From assembly GCA_045639045.1 (NCBI GenBank), contig JAZUCI010000097.1, positions 1-21,409 on the forward strand: DNA of 21,409 nucleotides, given 5' to 3'. The stretch is from SIG402 sp045639045 (GTDB lineage Bacteria > Bacillota > Clostridia > Christensenellales > Borkfalkiaceae). A model generated the notes under the pieces. It had not been told where the DNA came from, searched no databases, and saw only the letters and a list, made by a program, of their open reading frames with translations. Both the position numbers and the translations under genes were made by a program. Within the stretch, counting starts at the first letter, position 1. The number at the start of each line of letters is the position of its first letter. Below are positions 1 through 7,556 of this stretch, in pieces.

Positions 1-20
1 ACATGGCTACGATCCGACTT

Positions 21-55
21 AAATTTCCGCCACCGAGCCTTCGGGGCGGAAATTT
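21..55 (-). terminator. Hairpin downstream of the binding-protein gene, probable terminator
   Basis: A perfect 11-bp inverted repeat (AAATTTCCGCC at 21-31, its complement at 45-55) lies about 40 nt after the stop of the LivJ-family gene. On the minus strand the loop holds a further CCGA/TCGG pairing, so the whole region can fold as one long stem with a single bulge. The U-tract after it is poor because the stem itself ends in AAAUUU. It could therefore be a terminator or a 3'-end stabilising hairpin. Confidence 0.55.
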
Positions 56-96
56 GGAAAATTATTTTGGGCTAATACGCCCGTTCGTAAATAAAA

Positions 97-1284
97 TTAG
101 GAAGCGGATTTTACAACGTATTTAACGGGCGCTTTGTTAACAGTACCGTCCACGTTCCACTTAATGTTGGTACCGGTTACACCGTTAAAGGTGAAGGTGC
201 CGTTTTGGAATACTTCGGTTAAAATGTTGCACATATCCGAAGCAGAGGTAGAACCGCTGAAAGTTTTACCGTTTGCCTTTGCAACCTTCAAAGCTTCAAA
301 GATTGCGTATACGCAGTCGTAAGCGGAAGCGCCGAATTGGTTCAAGCTGGAGGGCTTGAATACTTTGTTGTAGTTAGCAATAAATTCGCCGGTTTTGCCG
401 GTGGTTGCGCTTGCATCAAAGTGGGAAAGGTAAGAAATTTCTTGCTTAATGGTGTTTACGTCAAAACCTTCCAAAGCGGTGATGCCGTCGAAACCGTCAC
501 AACCGAAGAATACTGCAGTGTTAGCGATTTTGTTTTGAGCTTGCGTCATAAACAAGGAAGCATCTTCGTAGTAGATGGGCATGAATACGAAATCACAATT
601 AGCCAATTGAGCAACTTGCGCAGAGAAATCCAATGCGGTATCCTTGGTGAATTCGGTTACAACAACGTCTGCCCAGTTACCAGCGTAGCTTGCTTTGAAG
701 TTATCGAAAATACCCTTGGAGTATGCATCGTCAACCTTATAGAAAACGCCAACTTTTGCAGTTGCATAGTTTTGCGCAACGTAGGTAGCGGAAGCGGTAC
801 CTTGACCGTTATCCGAGAAGCACATTTGGTATACGTTGGAAGCGTTTTCATAAACCTTATCAGCAGTAGCAGAGGGAGTCATGATAAACATATTATCTTC
901 CACAGCAAGGCTCTTGAATTCCAAGCAAGGGGTAGAAGTTACGCAACCAAGGCTGATTTGCATCCCTGCTTCTTCCATTGCGTAGTAGTTGGTGGGAACT
1001 TTAGAAGCATCGTGTTGATCGTCGTACATTTCAAACGAGAACATTAAGCCGTCTAAACCGCCGTTTTCGTTAATTTCCTTAACTGCAAGCTTTGCGCCGT
1101 TGTTTACAGCTTGGCCGTAAATTGCAGCACCGCCCGTTAAAGGACCGGAAACACCGATTTTGATGTTAGCGGTTTTGTTGAAACCGGGAACTTTAATACC
1201 TTTGTCGCCACAGCCGGTGAACAAGAACGTGCTTGCTACTGCAACCATAACGCAAAGAATCTTGGTGAATAGAGATTTCTTCAT
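97..1284 (-). CDS. LivJ-family ABC transporter substrate-binding lipoprotein
   Basis: The 395-residue product is a periplasmic-binding-protein type I receptor of the branched-chain amino acid family (Leu/Ile/Val-binding), acting at the outer face of the membrane. Residues 1-25 form a lipoprotein signal: a basic start (MKK), a hydrophobic stretch and the lipobox FTGC with Cys25 as the predicted lipidation site. The mature part opens with IKIGVSGPLTGGAAIYGQ, the family's N-terminal signature, followed by the alternating alpha/beta layout of a two-lobed clamshell and the usual length. The ATG at 1282-1284 has a good AAGGAG site 8 nt upstream. It has its own promoter and is separated from the aro operon. 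The permease and ATPase genes expected to work with it are not in the window; they may lie beyond position 1. The ligand cannot be read from sequence: branched-chain amino acids are the default guess, but amides, urea or other amino acids are known for relatives. Confidence 0.9.
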   Translation of the reverse strand: MKKSLFTKILCVMVAVASTFLFTGCGDKGIKVPGFNKTANIKIGVSGPLTGGAAIYGQAVNNGAKLAVKEINENGGLDGLMFSFEMYDDQHDASKVPTNYYAMEEAGMQISLGCVTSTPCLEFKSLAVEDNMFIMTPSATADKVYENASNVYQMCFSDNGQGTASATYVAQNYATAKVGVFYKVDDAYSKGIFDNFKASYAGNWADVVVTEFTKDTALDFSAQVAQLANCDFVFMPIYYEDASLFMTQAQNKIANTAVFFGCDGFDGITALEGFDVNTIKQEISYLSHFDASATTGKTGEFIANYNKVFKPSSLNQFGASAYDCVYAIFEALKVAKANGKTFSGSTSASDMCNILTEVFQNGTFTFNGVTGTNIKWNVDGTVNKAPVKYVVKSAS

Positions 1285-1345
1285 GGTTTTTCTCCTTAAA
1301 AATTTTTGCGGGTTTTCCGCTAGAATAATTATTTACTTTTCGTGG

Positions 1346-1365
1346 GCGCATAAACGCTTACGCGC
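1346..1365 (-). other. Hairpin in the 5' leader of the binding-protein gene
   Basis: The minus-strand leader can form an 8-bp stem (GCGCGUAA pairing with UUAUGCGC, one G-U) closed by a GCGU tetraloop, about 20 nt downstream of the predicted transcription start. There is no U-tract, so it is not a terminator. It may stabilise the mRNA or be chance; no known riboswitch is recognised. Confidence 0.3.
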
Positions 1366-1390
1366 GTGCGAAAACGAAAAATATGCAAAA

Positions 1391-1419
1391 ATTATAAACG
1401 AAAACGGTGGAAAAGTCAA
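1391..1419 (-). promoter_or_regulatory. Sigma-A promoter of the binding-protein gene
   Basis: On the minus strand TTGACT (1414-1419) is followed by exactly 17 nt and TATAAT (1391-1396), giving a predicted start near 1384 and a leader of about 100 nt. The -35 box lies in the loop of the hairpin that ends the upstream aro operon, so terminator and promoter share the same DNA. Confidence 0.85.
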
Positions 1420-1437
1420 TAAAAATTCCACCGTTTT
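1401..1437 (-). terminator. Terminator hairpin of the aromatic operon
   Basis: A perfect 12-bp inverted repeat (AAAACGGTGGAA at 1401-1412, complement at 1426-1437) with a 13-nt loop lies about 38 nt after the aroQ stop. In the aro transcript the descending arm ends in UUUUCGUUU. The loop is larger than usual and contains the -35 box of the next promoter. The dyad could instead be, or also be, a regulator binding site for the binding-protein promoter. Confidence 0.6.
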
Positions 1438-1474
1438 TGATAAGTTTTATTTTTTTTCGCGTTTTATTTGCGAA

Positions 1475-1909
1475 TTAGCCGTTCTTTTCGCAAAAAGCGG
1501 CAAGCGCTTCTTTATATCCCGCAAACCCTTTGCCGCAAATTTGGGTAAAAGCGTATTGACCGATATAGCTGAATTTGCGATATTCTTCCCTGCCGTGGAT
1601 ATCCGTTAAATGCACTTCCGCAGTAGGAATTTCCGCCGCCTTTAGCGCATCTAGAATAGCAAGGGAGGTGTGAGTATACGCGCCTGCGTTAATTACGATG
1701 CCGCTATAAATTCCACGCGCCTTTTGAATTTTGGTAACGAGATCCCCTTCGTAATTAGATTGATAAACCTTTACTTTTACGTTCAATTCTTTTGCGGAGC
1801 GCTTGATATATTTTACCAAATCCGCGTAAGTTTGCTTTCCGTAAAGATTAGGTTCGCGAAGGCCCAACATATTTAGATTTACGCCGTTAATTACCAAGAT
1901 TTTTTTCAT
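1475..1909 (-). CDS. aroQ: Type II 3-dehydroquinate dehydratase
   Basis: This 144-residue enzyme dehydrates 3-dehydroquinate to 3-dehydroshikimate, the third shikimate step, and usually forms dodecamers in the cytosol. The family landmarks are all present: N-terminal MKKILVINGVNLNMLG, REPNLYG with the active-site Arg18 and Tyr23, the NAGAYTHTSLA block with the catalytic His, and VHLTDIHGREEYRKFSYI near the C-terminus. Two normally strong positions differ: GVNLN for GPNLN, and QSNYEG for QSNHEG. I chose the ATG at 1907-1909 because homologues begin at MKK; the frame is open back to TTG codons at 1921 and 1918, but these sit too close to the GGAG site. The gene overlaps the end of the aroE/K fusion by 23 nt, so translation is probably coupled. 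It is the last gene of the operon. Confidence 0.93.
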   Translation of the reverse strand: MKKILVINGVNLNMLGLREPNLYGKQTYADLVKYIKRSAKELNVKVKVYQSNYEGDLVTKIQKARGIYSGIVINAGAYTHTSLAILDALKAAEIPTAEVHLTDIHGREEYRKFSYIGQYAFTQICGKGFAGYKEALAAFCEKNG

Positions 1910-3116
1910 ATAAATCAACAATCTCCTTTAGCGTTTCTTCTAAGCCCCCGTTATTATCCACTTTTGCATCCGCAACCGCTTGATAAATGGGAGCGCGTTT
2001 TTCATACAAACTTGCAACGCCTTCCCTTTGGGATACGGGGCGGCCTTTCGTTGTTAGCTTTTCTATTTCTCTATCTAACCAAACCACGAAGGAGTTACGG
2101 CGTAGAGCGTTGCGATTTTCTTCCCGAAGGGGGGCGCCGCCGCCCGTGGAAAGTACGATACCGTTACGGTTGCCAAATTCCTTAATTAGGGAGGTTTCTA
2201 TATCCCTAAAATATGCTTCACCTTTCGTGGCGAAAATTTCGGGGATTGTCATTTTTTCTTGCCGTTCAATTTCCAAATCCAAATCCACGAAGGGTTTATT
2301 CAAAAGGGCAGCAAGTTTTTTTCCGACAGTACTTTTCCCCGCGGCAGGCATACCGATAATGGCTATATTCTTTTTTTGAGCGAACACGCTGTCAATAATT
2401 TCTTGCACGCGGTTTACGGGATAAGATTTCCCTTGCCAAATTTCTTCTGCGCGGACCGCTTGATATACCAGCATAGAAAGTCCGCAGCGCGCGGGAATCC
2501 CCAATGCTTCCGCTTGTAAATACAGTTCGGTTTTTAGGGGGTTATATACCGCGTCAAACACAAATTTTAGATTTGGAAATTTGACTAGATCCACAGGACG
2601 TTCATCTACGTTTGGAAACATTCCTACGGGCGTGGTATTAACCAGAATTTCCGTATCCGTTAAAAGGTGATAGTTTTGGTAATTAAACTCCCCCGTTCTA
2701 CTTGCGGTGGTTATTTTTTTAGCGCCCATCATAGATAGGGTTGCGCGCGCAGTTTTGGCGGTACCGCCCGTACCTAATATTACGCAGTTTGCCCCGCTAA
2801 CGTTTGCGCCACCTTGGTTTAGGGCGTATTTCATCCCCGCCACGTCCGTATTATACCCCACGGTTTTTCCGTTTACGGTTTTTACGGTGTTTACCGCACC
2901 AACGGCTTTTGCGCTTTCGTCAATTTCATCTAAAAAGGGTATTACCGTTTCCTTGTAGGGAATCGTAACATTATAAAAGGAATAGGAATGCCCTTTTACA
3001 AAGGATTCCACCTCCCCTTCGGCAAGTTCTACCAAATCGTAATCCACGCCGAGAGAGGTGTGTATTTCCTTGCTGAAACTGTGTTTTAGCGTTTTTCCAA
3101 TTAAGCAAGCTTTCAT
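1887..3116 (-). CDS. aroE-aroK: Bifunctional shikimate dehydrogenase / shikimate kinase
   Basis: A single 409-residue reading frame joins two shikimate-pathway enzymes. Residues 1 to about 245 are shikimate dehydrogenase (AroE): HSFSK substrate loop, NVTIPYK with the catalytic Lys55, AVGAVNT, GYNTD with Asp91, the nucleotide-binding GTGGTAKTA (115-123), and GLSMLVYQA at the domain end. Residues about 248-409 are shikimate kinase (AroK): P-loop GMPAAGKST (255-263), DLDLEIE for Mg and shikimate, the GEAYFRDIE arginine (Arg304), STGGGA, and the lid KGRPVS. All key residues are in place in both halves, so both activities are expected: NADPH reduction of 3-dehydroshikimate, then ATP phosphorylation of shikimate. 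There is no stop or frameshift at the junction and the linker is only a few residues (about AQKKN). The start overlaps the pheA stop as ATGA. Confidence 0.95.
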   Translation of the reverse strand: MKACLIGKTLKHSFSKEIHTSLGVDYDLVELAEGEVESFVKGHSYSFYNVTIPYKETVIPFLDEIDESAKAVGAVNTVKTVNGKTVGYNTDVAGMKYALNQGGANVSGANCVILGTGGTAKTARATLSMMGAKKITTASRTGEFNYQNYHLLTDTEILVNTTPVGMFPNVDERPVDLVKFPNLKFVFDAVYNPLKTELYLQAEALGIPARCGLSMLVYQAVRAEEIWQGKSYPVNRVQEIIDSVFAQKKNIAIIGMPAAGKSTVGKKLAALLNKPFVDLDLEIERQEKMTIPEIFATKGEAYFRDIETSLIKEFGNRNGIVLSTGGGAPLREENRNALRRNSFVVWLDREIEKLTTKGRPVSQREGVASLYEKRAPIYQAVADAKVDNNGGLEETLKEIVDLYEKNLGN

Positions 3117-4249
3117 ACGCTTTCCTTATAACTGCCAAGGAACACGAACTGATCGGTTTCGCTATCTAATTCCGCAATTAAATTTTGTACGCGTTCGTCC
3201 GTGATATCTCCTTCAAAATCAAAATAGAACAAGAATTCAAAGCCCGAATTTAATATTGGGCGGGATTCCAACTTGGTTAAGTTTAAATTTAACGCGGCAA
3301 AGCGGTTCAACACGCGATTTAACTGACCGGGAGTATGCGCCGCGTTTACCATTACGCTGATTTTATCCGCCCCTTTGTAAATTTCCATATTTTTAGAAAT
3401 ACAAATAAAGCGCGTATAATTATTCGCGTTATCTTGCACGTTGCTTTTTAATACGCTTAGCCCGTAAATGGAAGCGCATTCTTGCGAGCAAATTGCGGCT
3501 ATCGTTTCATCGTTGCTTTCCGCAACCGTTTTTGCGGCAACCGCAGTATTTTCCACGATTTTGGTTTCAACGCCCAATTCCTTTAAGAAGTTTTCGCATT
3601 GGCGGATGCCCTGTTCGTGCGAAAGAACGGTTTTAATTTTACCAATATCCGTTCCCTTTTTTGCTACGAGCGCGTGTTTAATTTGAACGCGAACGCTTTT
3701 CACGATAGAAAAGCGATACTTTTGCATCAAATCGTACACTTGCAAAATGGAACCCGTATTACTGTTTTCAATGGGAAGAACGCCGTAACGGCAAAGCCCC
3801 TTATCCACCGCGTGGAATACCCCGTCGAAAGTCTTAAAATACGAAATGTTAGAAAGTTCAAACATCTTTTCGGTAGCAATACCGCTATACGCGCCTTCTA
3901 CCCCTTGGCAAGCCACGCTTGCGGATACGGGAAACTGCGCGTTTTTAAAAATAGCTTCGCGCACTTGATCCGCTACGGTAGAAGAGGCGTGTACGAAGCG
4001 GTTTTGATACGCCTTGCTTGTATAAAATACGGTGTTATACAGTTGTTTTAAGAACACCTTTTTATCGTCGTCTACTTGGCCAGCTAATCGGTTCAGAATT
4101 GCCTTTTCGCGTTCGGGCACGTTTACGCTTTTGCCTTCTTTTGCTTTTGCAATACCGATTTCTTTACTGACCTCCATACGCCTATTGTAAAGCGCCACGA
4201 TTTGGTCGTCTATTTCGTCAATCACTTTTCTTGCTTCATCTAATTCCAT
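3113..4249 (-). CDS. pheA: Bifunctional chorismate mutase / prephenate dehydratase (P-protein)
   Basis: The 378-residue cytosolic enzyme turns chorismate into prephenate and then phenylpyruvate, committing carbon to phenylalanine. Residues 1 to about 85 are an AroQ-class all-helical chorismate mutase (ARKVIDEIDDQIVALYNRR, later EREKAIL). The prephenate dehydratase domain spans about 108-285, with GVEGAYSG, YGVLPIENS (155-163), SHEQGIRQC (SHPQA in most relatives) and the catalytic NYTRF motif (Thr279-Arg280-Phe281). A C-terminal ACT domain (about 296-372) carries PGQLNRVL and the ESRP motif (328-331), the site where Phe binds in characterised P-proteins, so feedback inhibition by Phe is likely. 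The start has a GGGAG site 7 nt upstream and overlaps the aroC end by 14 nt. Confidence 0.95.
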   Translation of the reverse strand: MELDEARKVIDEIDDQIVALYNRRMEVSKEIGIAKAKEGKSVNVPEREKAILNRLAGQVDDDKKVFLKQLYNTVFYTSKAYQNRFVHASSTVADQVREAIFKNAQFPVSASVACQGVEGAYSGIATEKMFELSNISYFKTFDGVFHAVDKGLCRYGVLPIENSNTGSILQVYDLMQKYRFSIVKSVRVQIKHALVAKKGTDIGKIKTVLSHEQGIRQCENFLKELGVETKIVENTAVAAKTVAESNDETIAAICSQECASIYGLSVLKSNVQDNANNYTRFICISKNMEIYKGADKISVMVNAAHTPGQLNRVLNRFAALNLNLTKLESRPILNSGFEFLFYFDFEGDITDERVQNLIAELDSETDQFVFLGSYKESV

Positions 4250-5321
4250 CGTTTTGCTCCCTATCTAAAATTTCATCTAATAATCCAATCGCCACGGCGC
4301 TTTCCACAACGGGAAGGGCGCGGGGAACGATACACGCATCGTGCCTGCCTTTAATACGAATCTCTTCTTCCTTTTTCGTAGTTAAATTTACCGTGGTTTG
4401 TGGCATTGAAATGGACGGTGTGGGGCGGAAAGCAACCGAAATGGTTATTGCTTCCCCATTGGTTATTCCCCCGTTTAATCCGCCCGCGCGGTTTGTTTTT
4501 AAGCGAATATCCCCATTTTCGTCCATGCAAAGCGGATCGTTCGCTTTAGATCCGAGCATTTGGGAAAGAGAAAATCCATCCCCAAAGGAAACGCCTTTTA
4601 CCGCGGGTATCGCATAAATTAAGTTTGCCAGTTTTCCTTCCAATCCTTCAAACAGCGCGCCGCCGATTCCCTTGGGTGCGCCGTAAACCATGCACTCTAC
4701 GACACCGCCTACCGAGTCCCCCAAAGCGCGCGCTTTTTCTATTTCGTTAAGCATTTCTTCCCCGTTGGATAGCGCGGGAAATTTTTCTTCATAATGCAAG
4801 TCTTCCGCGGAAAAATTCGCATCGCTGAAATTTTTTCCCGTAACCGTACCAACCGAACGCACGTATGCGCATATTTGCACGCCGCGTTTTTCTAACAGTT
4901 CCTTTGCTATACCACCTGCTATGCAATAGGGGGCGGTTAATCTACCCGAAAATTCTCCTCCGCCCGAAAAATCCATTCTTCCGTCCTTTAAGAACGCCGC
5001 GTAGTCCGCATGCGAAGGACGGGGTTTTGCGTATAATTCGTTATAATCCGAACTTCGAGTATTTTGGTTATAAATTACCGCGTGTAGCGCTTCTCCCGTT
5101 AATTTTCCGTTTTCTAGTCCAGACAAAAACACGGGGGAATCCCCTTCTATTCGTGGGGTGGAATATACCGTTTTATTCGCCTTACGTCTTTCCATAAATT
5201 CGGTTAACTTGGTAAGGGTAACCCCTTCTTTGGGAAACCCTTCCGCCTTTATCCCAATTTCGGGCGCGTGCGATGTACCGTAAATTTCTACGGATAGTTT
5301 TTTACCCTTCCACTTTGCCAT
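4236..5321 (-). CDS. aroC: Chorismate synthase
   Basis: Chorismate synthase converts 5-enolpyruvylshikimate-3-phosphate to chorismate and requires reduced FMN. The 361-residue protein shows GTSHAPEIG with the conserved His18, RPSHADY (His104), GGGEFSGRLTAP around residue 122, SFGDGF, NRAGGLNGGITNG and the C-terminal RHDACIVPRALPVVE. It belongs to the divergent clostridial style in which the textbook GRSSARET block reads GGEFSGRLTA. The start is the ATG at 5319-5321, preceded by GGGGGA at good spacing and followed by MAKWKGKKLSVEIYGTSH. The longer TTG form beginning at 5333 would place the ribosome site inside the coding region. The gene overlaps the aroA end by 20 nt. No flavin reductase domain is fused, so the bacterium needs a separate source of reduced FMN. 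Confidence 0.94.
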   Translation of the reverse strand: MAKWKGKKLSVEIYGTSHAPEIGIKAEGFPKEGVTLTKLTEFMERRKANKTVYSTPRIEGDSPVFLSGLENGKLTGEALHAVIYNQNTRSSDYNELYAKPRPSHADYAAFLKDGRMDFSGGGEFSGRLTAPYCIAGGIAKELLEKRGVQICAYVRSVGTVTGKNFSDANFSAEDLHYEEKFPALSNGEEMLNEIEKARALGDSVGGVVECMVYGAPKGIGGALFEGLEGKLANLIYAIPAVKGVSFGDGFSLSQMLGSKANDPLCMDENGDIRLKTNRAGGLNGGITNGEAITISVAFRPTPSISMPQTTVNLTTKKEEEIRIKGRHDACIVPRALPVVESAVAIGLLDEILDREQNDGIR

Positions 5322-6549
5322 ATTTTCCCCCAACGCGTAAAAAATCTTCGTAAAATTCGGGATAGGATTTACTAACGCATTCCGCGCCTAAAATTTCACT
5401 ATTCCCTTTTGCATGCGCCGCCAAAATCGTTTGCATCATTGCCATACGGTGATCGTTTGCCGCGAAAAATTTACCGCCATGGGGCGTTCCACCCACAATT
5501 AATAGTTTTCCGTTTTCGTATTTTGCCGAAACGCCCGCAGTTTGCAAGGTGGTTAAAATTTCGGATAGTCGGTCGCTTTCTTTTATTTTTAAGCGTTCCA
5601 CACCACTAATTTCACTTTTCCCTTGCGAAAAGGCGGCAATAACCGAAAGAATTGGCACGGTATCGGGAATTTGTTCCGCATTTACCGAAAAGCCGTATAA
5701 ATCCCCGCGTTCTACGGTAACTTGCGTATCCGTTTGGGTGATTTTTGCGCCTGCCTTCCGTAAAATTGAAAGAATTTCACGATCCCCCTGCAAGGAATTT
5801 TTATTTAGATTGCTAACAGTAACGGGGCCCGAAAGCGCCCCCGCAACCAAATAAAACGCGGCGTTAGACCAATCCCCTTCCACTTTGTATTCGGAAAGCG
5901 TGTTTTCCGTTTTTCCTTTTATCAAGTATCCCCGTTCGGTTTGTTGAATCGCAACACCGAAATGCTTTAACACGCTTATCGTGATATCCACGTACTCTCG
6001 AGAAACGAATTCTCCCGTTAAAAGAAGTTCGCTTTCCCCTTCTAAAAGGGCAAGGGCAAACAACATTCCCGTGATATACTGCGAACTTGCCGAAGGGTTA
6101 ATGCGATAAATTCCGCTTTGCAATTTTCCGCTTAAAAATCGATTTTCAAGTACGGTGATACCACCGCTACGTAAGGTTTCAAATAACGCGTCGTTTGGGC
6201 GTTGCAATAAACGGGGGCTTCCCGTAAATTCCGCTTCTATCCCAAGAGCCGCTGCGATGGGCAAGAAAAAACGCATGGTAGAACCGCTTTCCAAACAGTT
6301 AAATACCGCTTTTTTAGGAAAAGAAGTAGGCGCTGTTACGCGAAACTCCTTCCCCTCCACAACGGTTGCCCCTAATGCGCGTAAACAGTTTACCGTGGCT
6401 TCTACATCCTTTGAAGGGGTAATTCCCGAAAGAATAACTTCCCCCTTTGCAAGGAGCGCCGAGGCAATCAACGCGCGGTGGGCAAAAGATTTAGATCCTA
6501 CGCTTTCCACCTTTCCTGAAATAGGGGCGGGCGTTATTTCTACGTTCAT
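5302..6549 (-). CDS. aroA: 3-phosphoshikimate 1-carboxyvinyltransferase (EPSP synthase)
   Basis: EPSP synthase transfers enolpyruvate from PEP to shikimate-3-phosphate. The 415-residue sequence has GSKSFAHR (Lys20-Ser21), RPNDAL, SASSQYITGML, the catalytic Asp295 in IPDTVP, IKESDR (Glu323), NDHRMAM and KSYPEFYEDF, in the normal order of a two-domain inside-out barrel. The segment that reads GNAGTAMRPL in glyphosate-sensitive class I enzymes is ESGSTMRFF here (87-95), with Phe replacing the Pro equivalent to E. coli Pro101. GGAG stands 8 nt before the ATG, and start and aroB stop overlap as ATGA. Confidence 0.95.
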   Translation of the reverse strand: MNVEITPAPISGKVESVGSKSFAHRALIASALLAKGEVILSGITPSKDVEATVNCLRALGATVVEGKEFRVTAPTSFPKKAVFNCLESGSTMRFFLPIAAALGIEAEFTGSPRLLQRPNDALFETLRSGGITVLENRFLSGKLQSGIYRINPSASSQYITGMLFALALLEGESELLLTGEFVSREYVDITISVLKHFGVAIQQTERGYLIKGKTENTLSEYKVEGDWSNAAFYLVAGALSGPVTVSNLNKNSLQGDREILSILRKAGAKITQTDTQVTVERGDLYGFSVNAEQIPDTVPILSVIAAFSQGKSEISGVERLKIKESDRLSEILTTLQTAGVSAKYENGKLLIVGGTPHGGKFFAANDHRMAMMQTILAAHAKGNSEILGAECVSKSYPEFYEDFLRVGGKYGKVEG

Positions 6550-7556
6550 AAAATATTCTCCAAAGCAGAAAAGTCCATCCGCTTAATTTCACAGTTTCCT
6601 ATGTCCTTAATTAAAACGAAATCCACACCGTCGTGTTTCGCCTTTTTATCCCTGCGAATTAGCGCAAGGATTTCTTCCTTTTGATAGGGAGAAGAAAGGT
6701 CAATAGCGGGAACGTTTAATAAATTTTGCATTTCCGCCACCTTTTCATCCGAAAGGCCGTAAACCGCTTTGGATAGAGAAATTGCGTAAGAAATCCCTTT
6801 CGCAACGCAAGCGCCGTGGGGAACGGTATAGCCGGATAACGCTTCAATCGCGTGCCCAACGGTATGCCCTAAATTCAAAAGCATCCGTTTTCCGCTTTCC
6901 TTTTCGTCCGCTTCCACGATAGCAATTTTCACGGATAAACATTTGGAAATCAGTACGTCCGTAATGCCGCCTTGCAAATCTTCAACGGTGATCTCCTTAT
7001 CTAAAAATGCATACTTAACCAGTTCTCCCATGCCGTTATCCATTTCATTTTTCGGCAAGGTATTCAATGCGGATAAATTTACGTAAACGCCGCTTGGCTG
7101 ATAAAAACTACCCACCAAATTTTTCCCTTGGGGCAAATCAATTGCCGTTTTCCCGCCCACCGAAGAATCAATCATGGCAAGAAGGCTTGTGGGAATTTGA
7201 TAATACGCAATTCCACGCATATAGGTTGATGCCACGAAACCCGTTAAATCCCCCACGACACCACCGCCAAGGGCAACGAGAATATCCCCGCGCGTAAATT
7301 CGTTTTCAGCTAAAAAAGAATGAATTTTAAGGAAATTTTCCGCAGATTTACTGCTTTCCCCCGCGGGAATTACGTAAGAAAACACTTTGCTTTCGGTAAG
7401 TTTTTTTGCATAATTATTCAAATATAAGGGCGCAACGTTGCTATCCGAAACGAAACACACCTTCTTCCCTTGAAAGGGTTTTACGGGGAATTCCGCATCC
7501 GTTTTTGCCACGAAAATAGAATAAAATTTTGAAGCGTTTACGTTTAAGGTTATCAT
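6546..7556 (-). CDS. aroB: 3-dehydroquinate synthase
   Basis: The 336-residue NAD- and metal-dependent enzyme cyclises DAHP to 3-dehydroquinate. The NAD-binding GGGVVGDLTG (97-106), PTSLLAMIDSSVGGKTAID, GKNLVGSFYQP, GMGELVKYA, LNLGHTVGHAIE and PHGACVAKG blocks are all present. Glu178, His231 and His247 fit the usual zinc ligands. It is slightly shorter than the common 350-360 residues, with no gap in the catalytic core. Its ATG overlaps the tyrA stop by 4 nt (ATGA), with AAGGA just upstream. Confidence 0.95.
   Translation of the reverse strand: MITLNVNASKFYSIFVAKTDAEFPVKPFQGKKVCFVSDSNVAPLYLNNYAKKLTESKVFSYVIPAGESSKSAENFLKIHSFLAENEFTRGDILVALGGGVVGDLTGFVASTYMRGIAYYQIPTSLLAMIDSSVGGKTAIDLPQGKNLVGSFYQPSGVYVNLSALNTLPKNEMDNGMGELVKYAFLDKEITVEDLQGGITDVLISKCLSVKIAIVEADEKESGKRMLLNLGHTVGHAIEALSGYTVPHGACVAKGISYAISLSKAVYGLSDEKVAEMQNLLNVPAIDLSSPYQKEEILALIRRDKKAKHDGVDFVLIKDIGNCEIKRMDFSALENIL

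Noticed and set aside
337..1047. 236-residue plus-strand open frame opposite the binding-protein gene
   Set aside because: It is antisense to a gene with clear family motifs, has no ribosome site or recognisable domain, and its length follows from the codon pattern of the real gene.
1160..1609. 149-residue plus-strand frame spanning the aroQ-transporter gap
   Set aside because: It runs through a terminator, a promoter and parts of two real genes on the other strand and shows no protein-like composition or start signal.
5322..5333. TTG start for chorismate synthase at 5333
   Set aside because: The run of G that would serve as ribosome site lies after this codon and before the ATG at 5321, which gives the canonical protein start.
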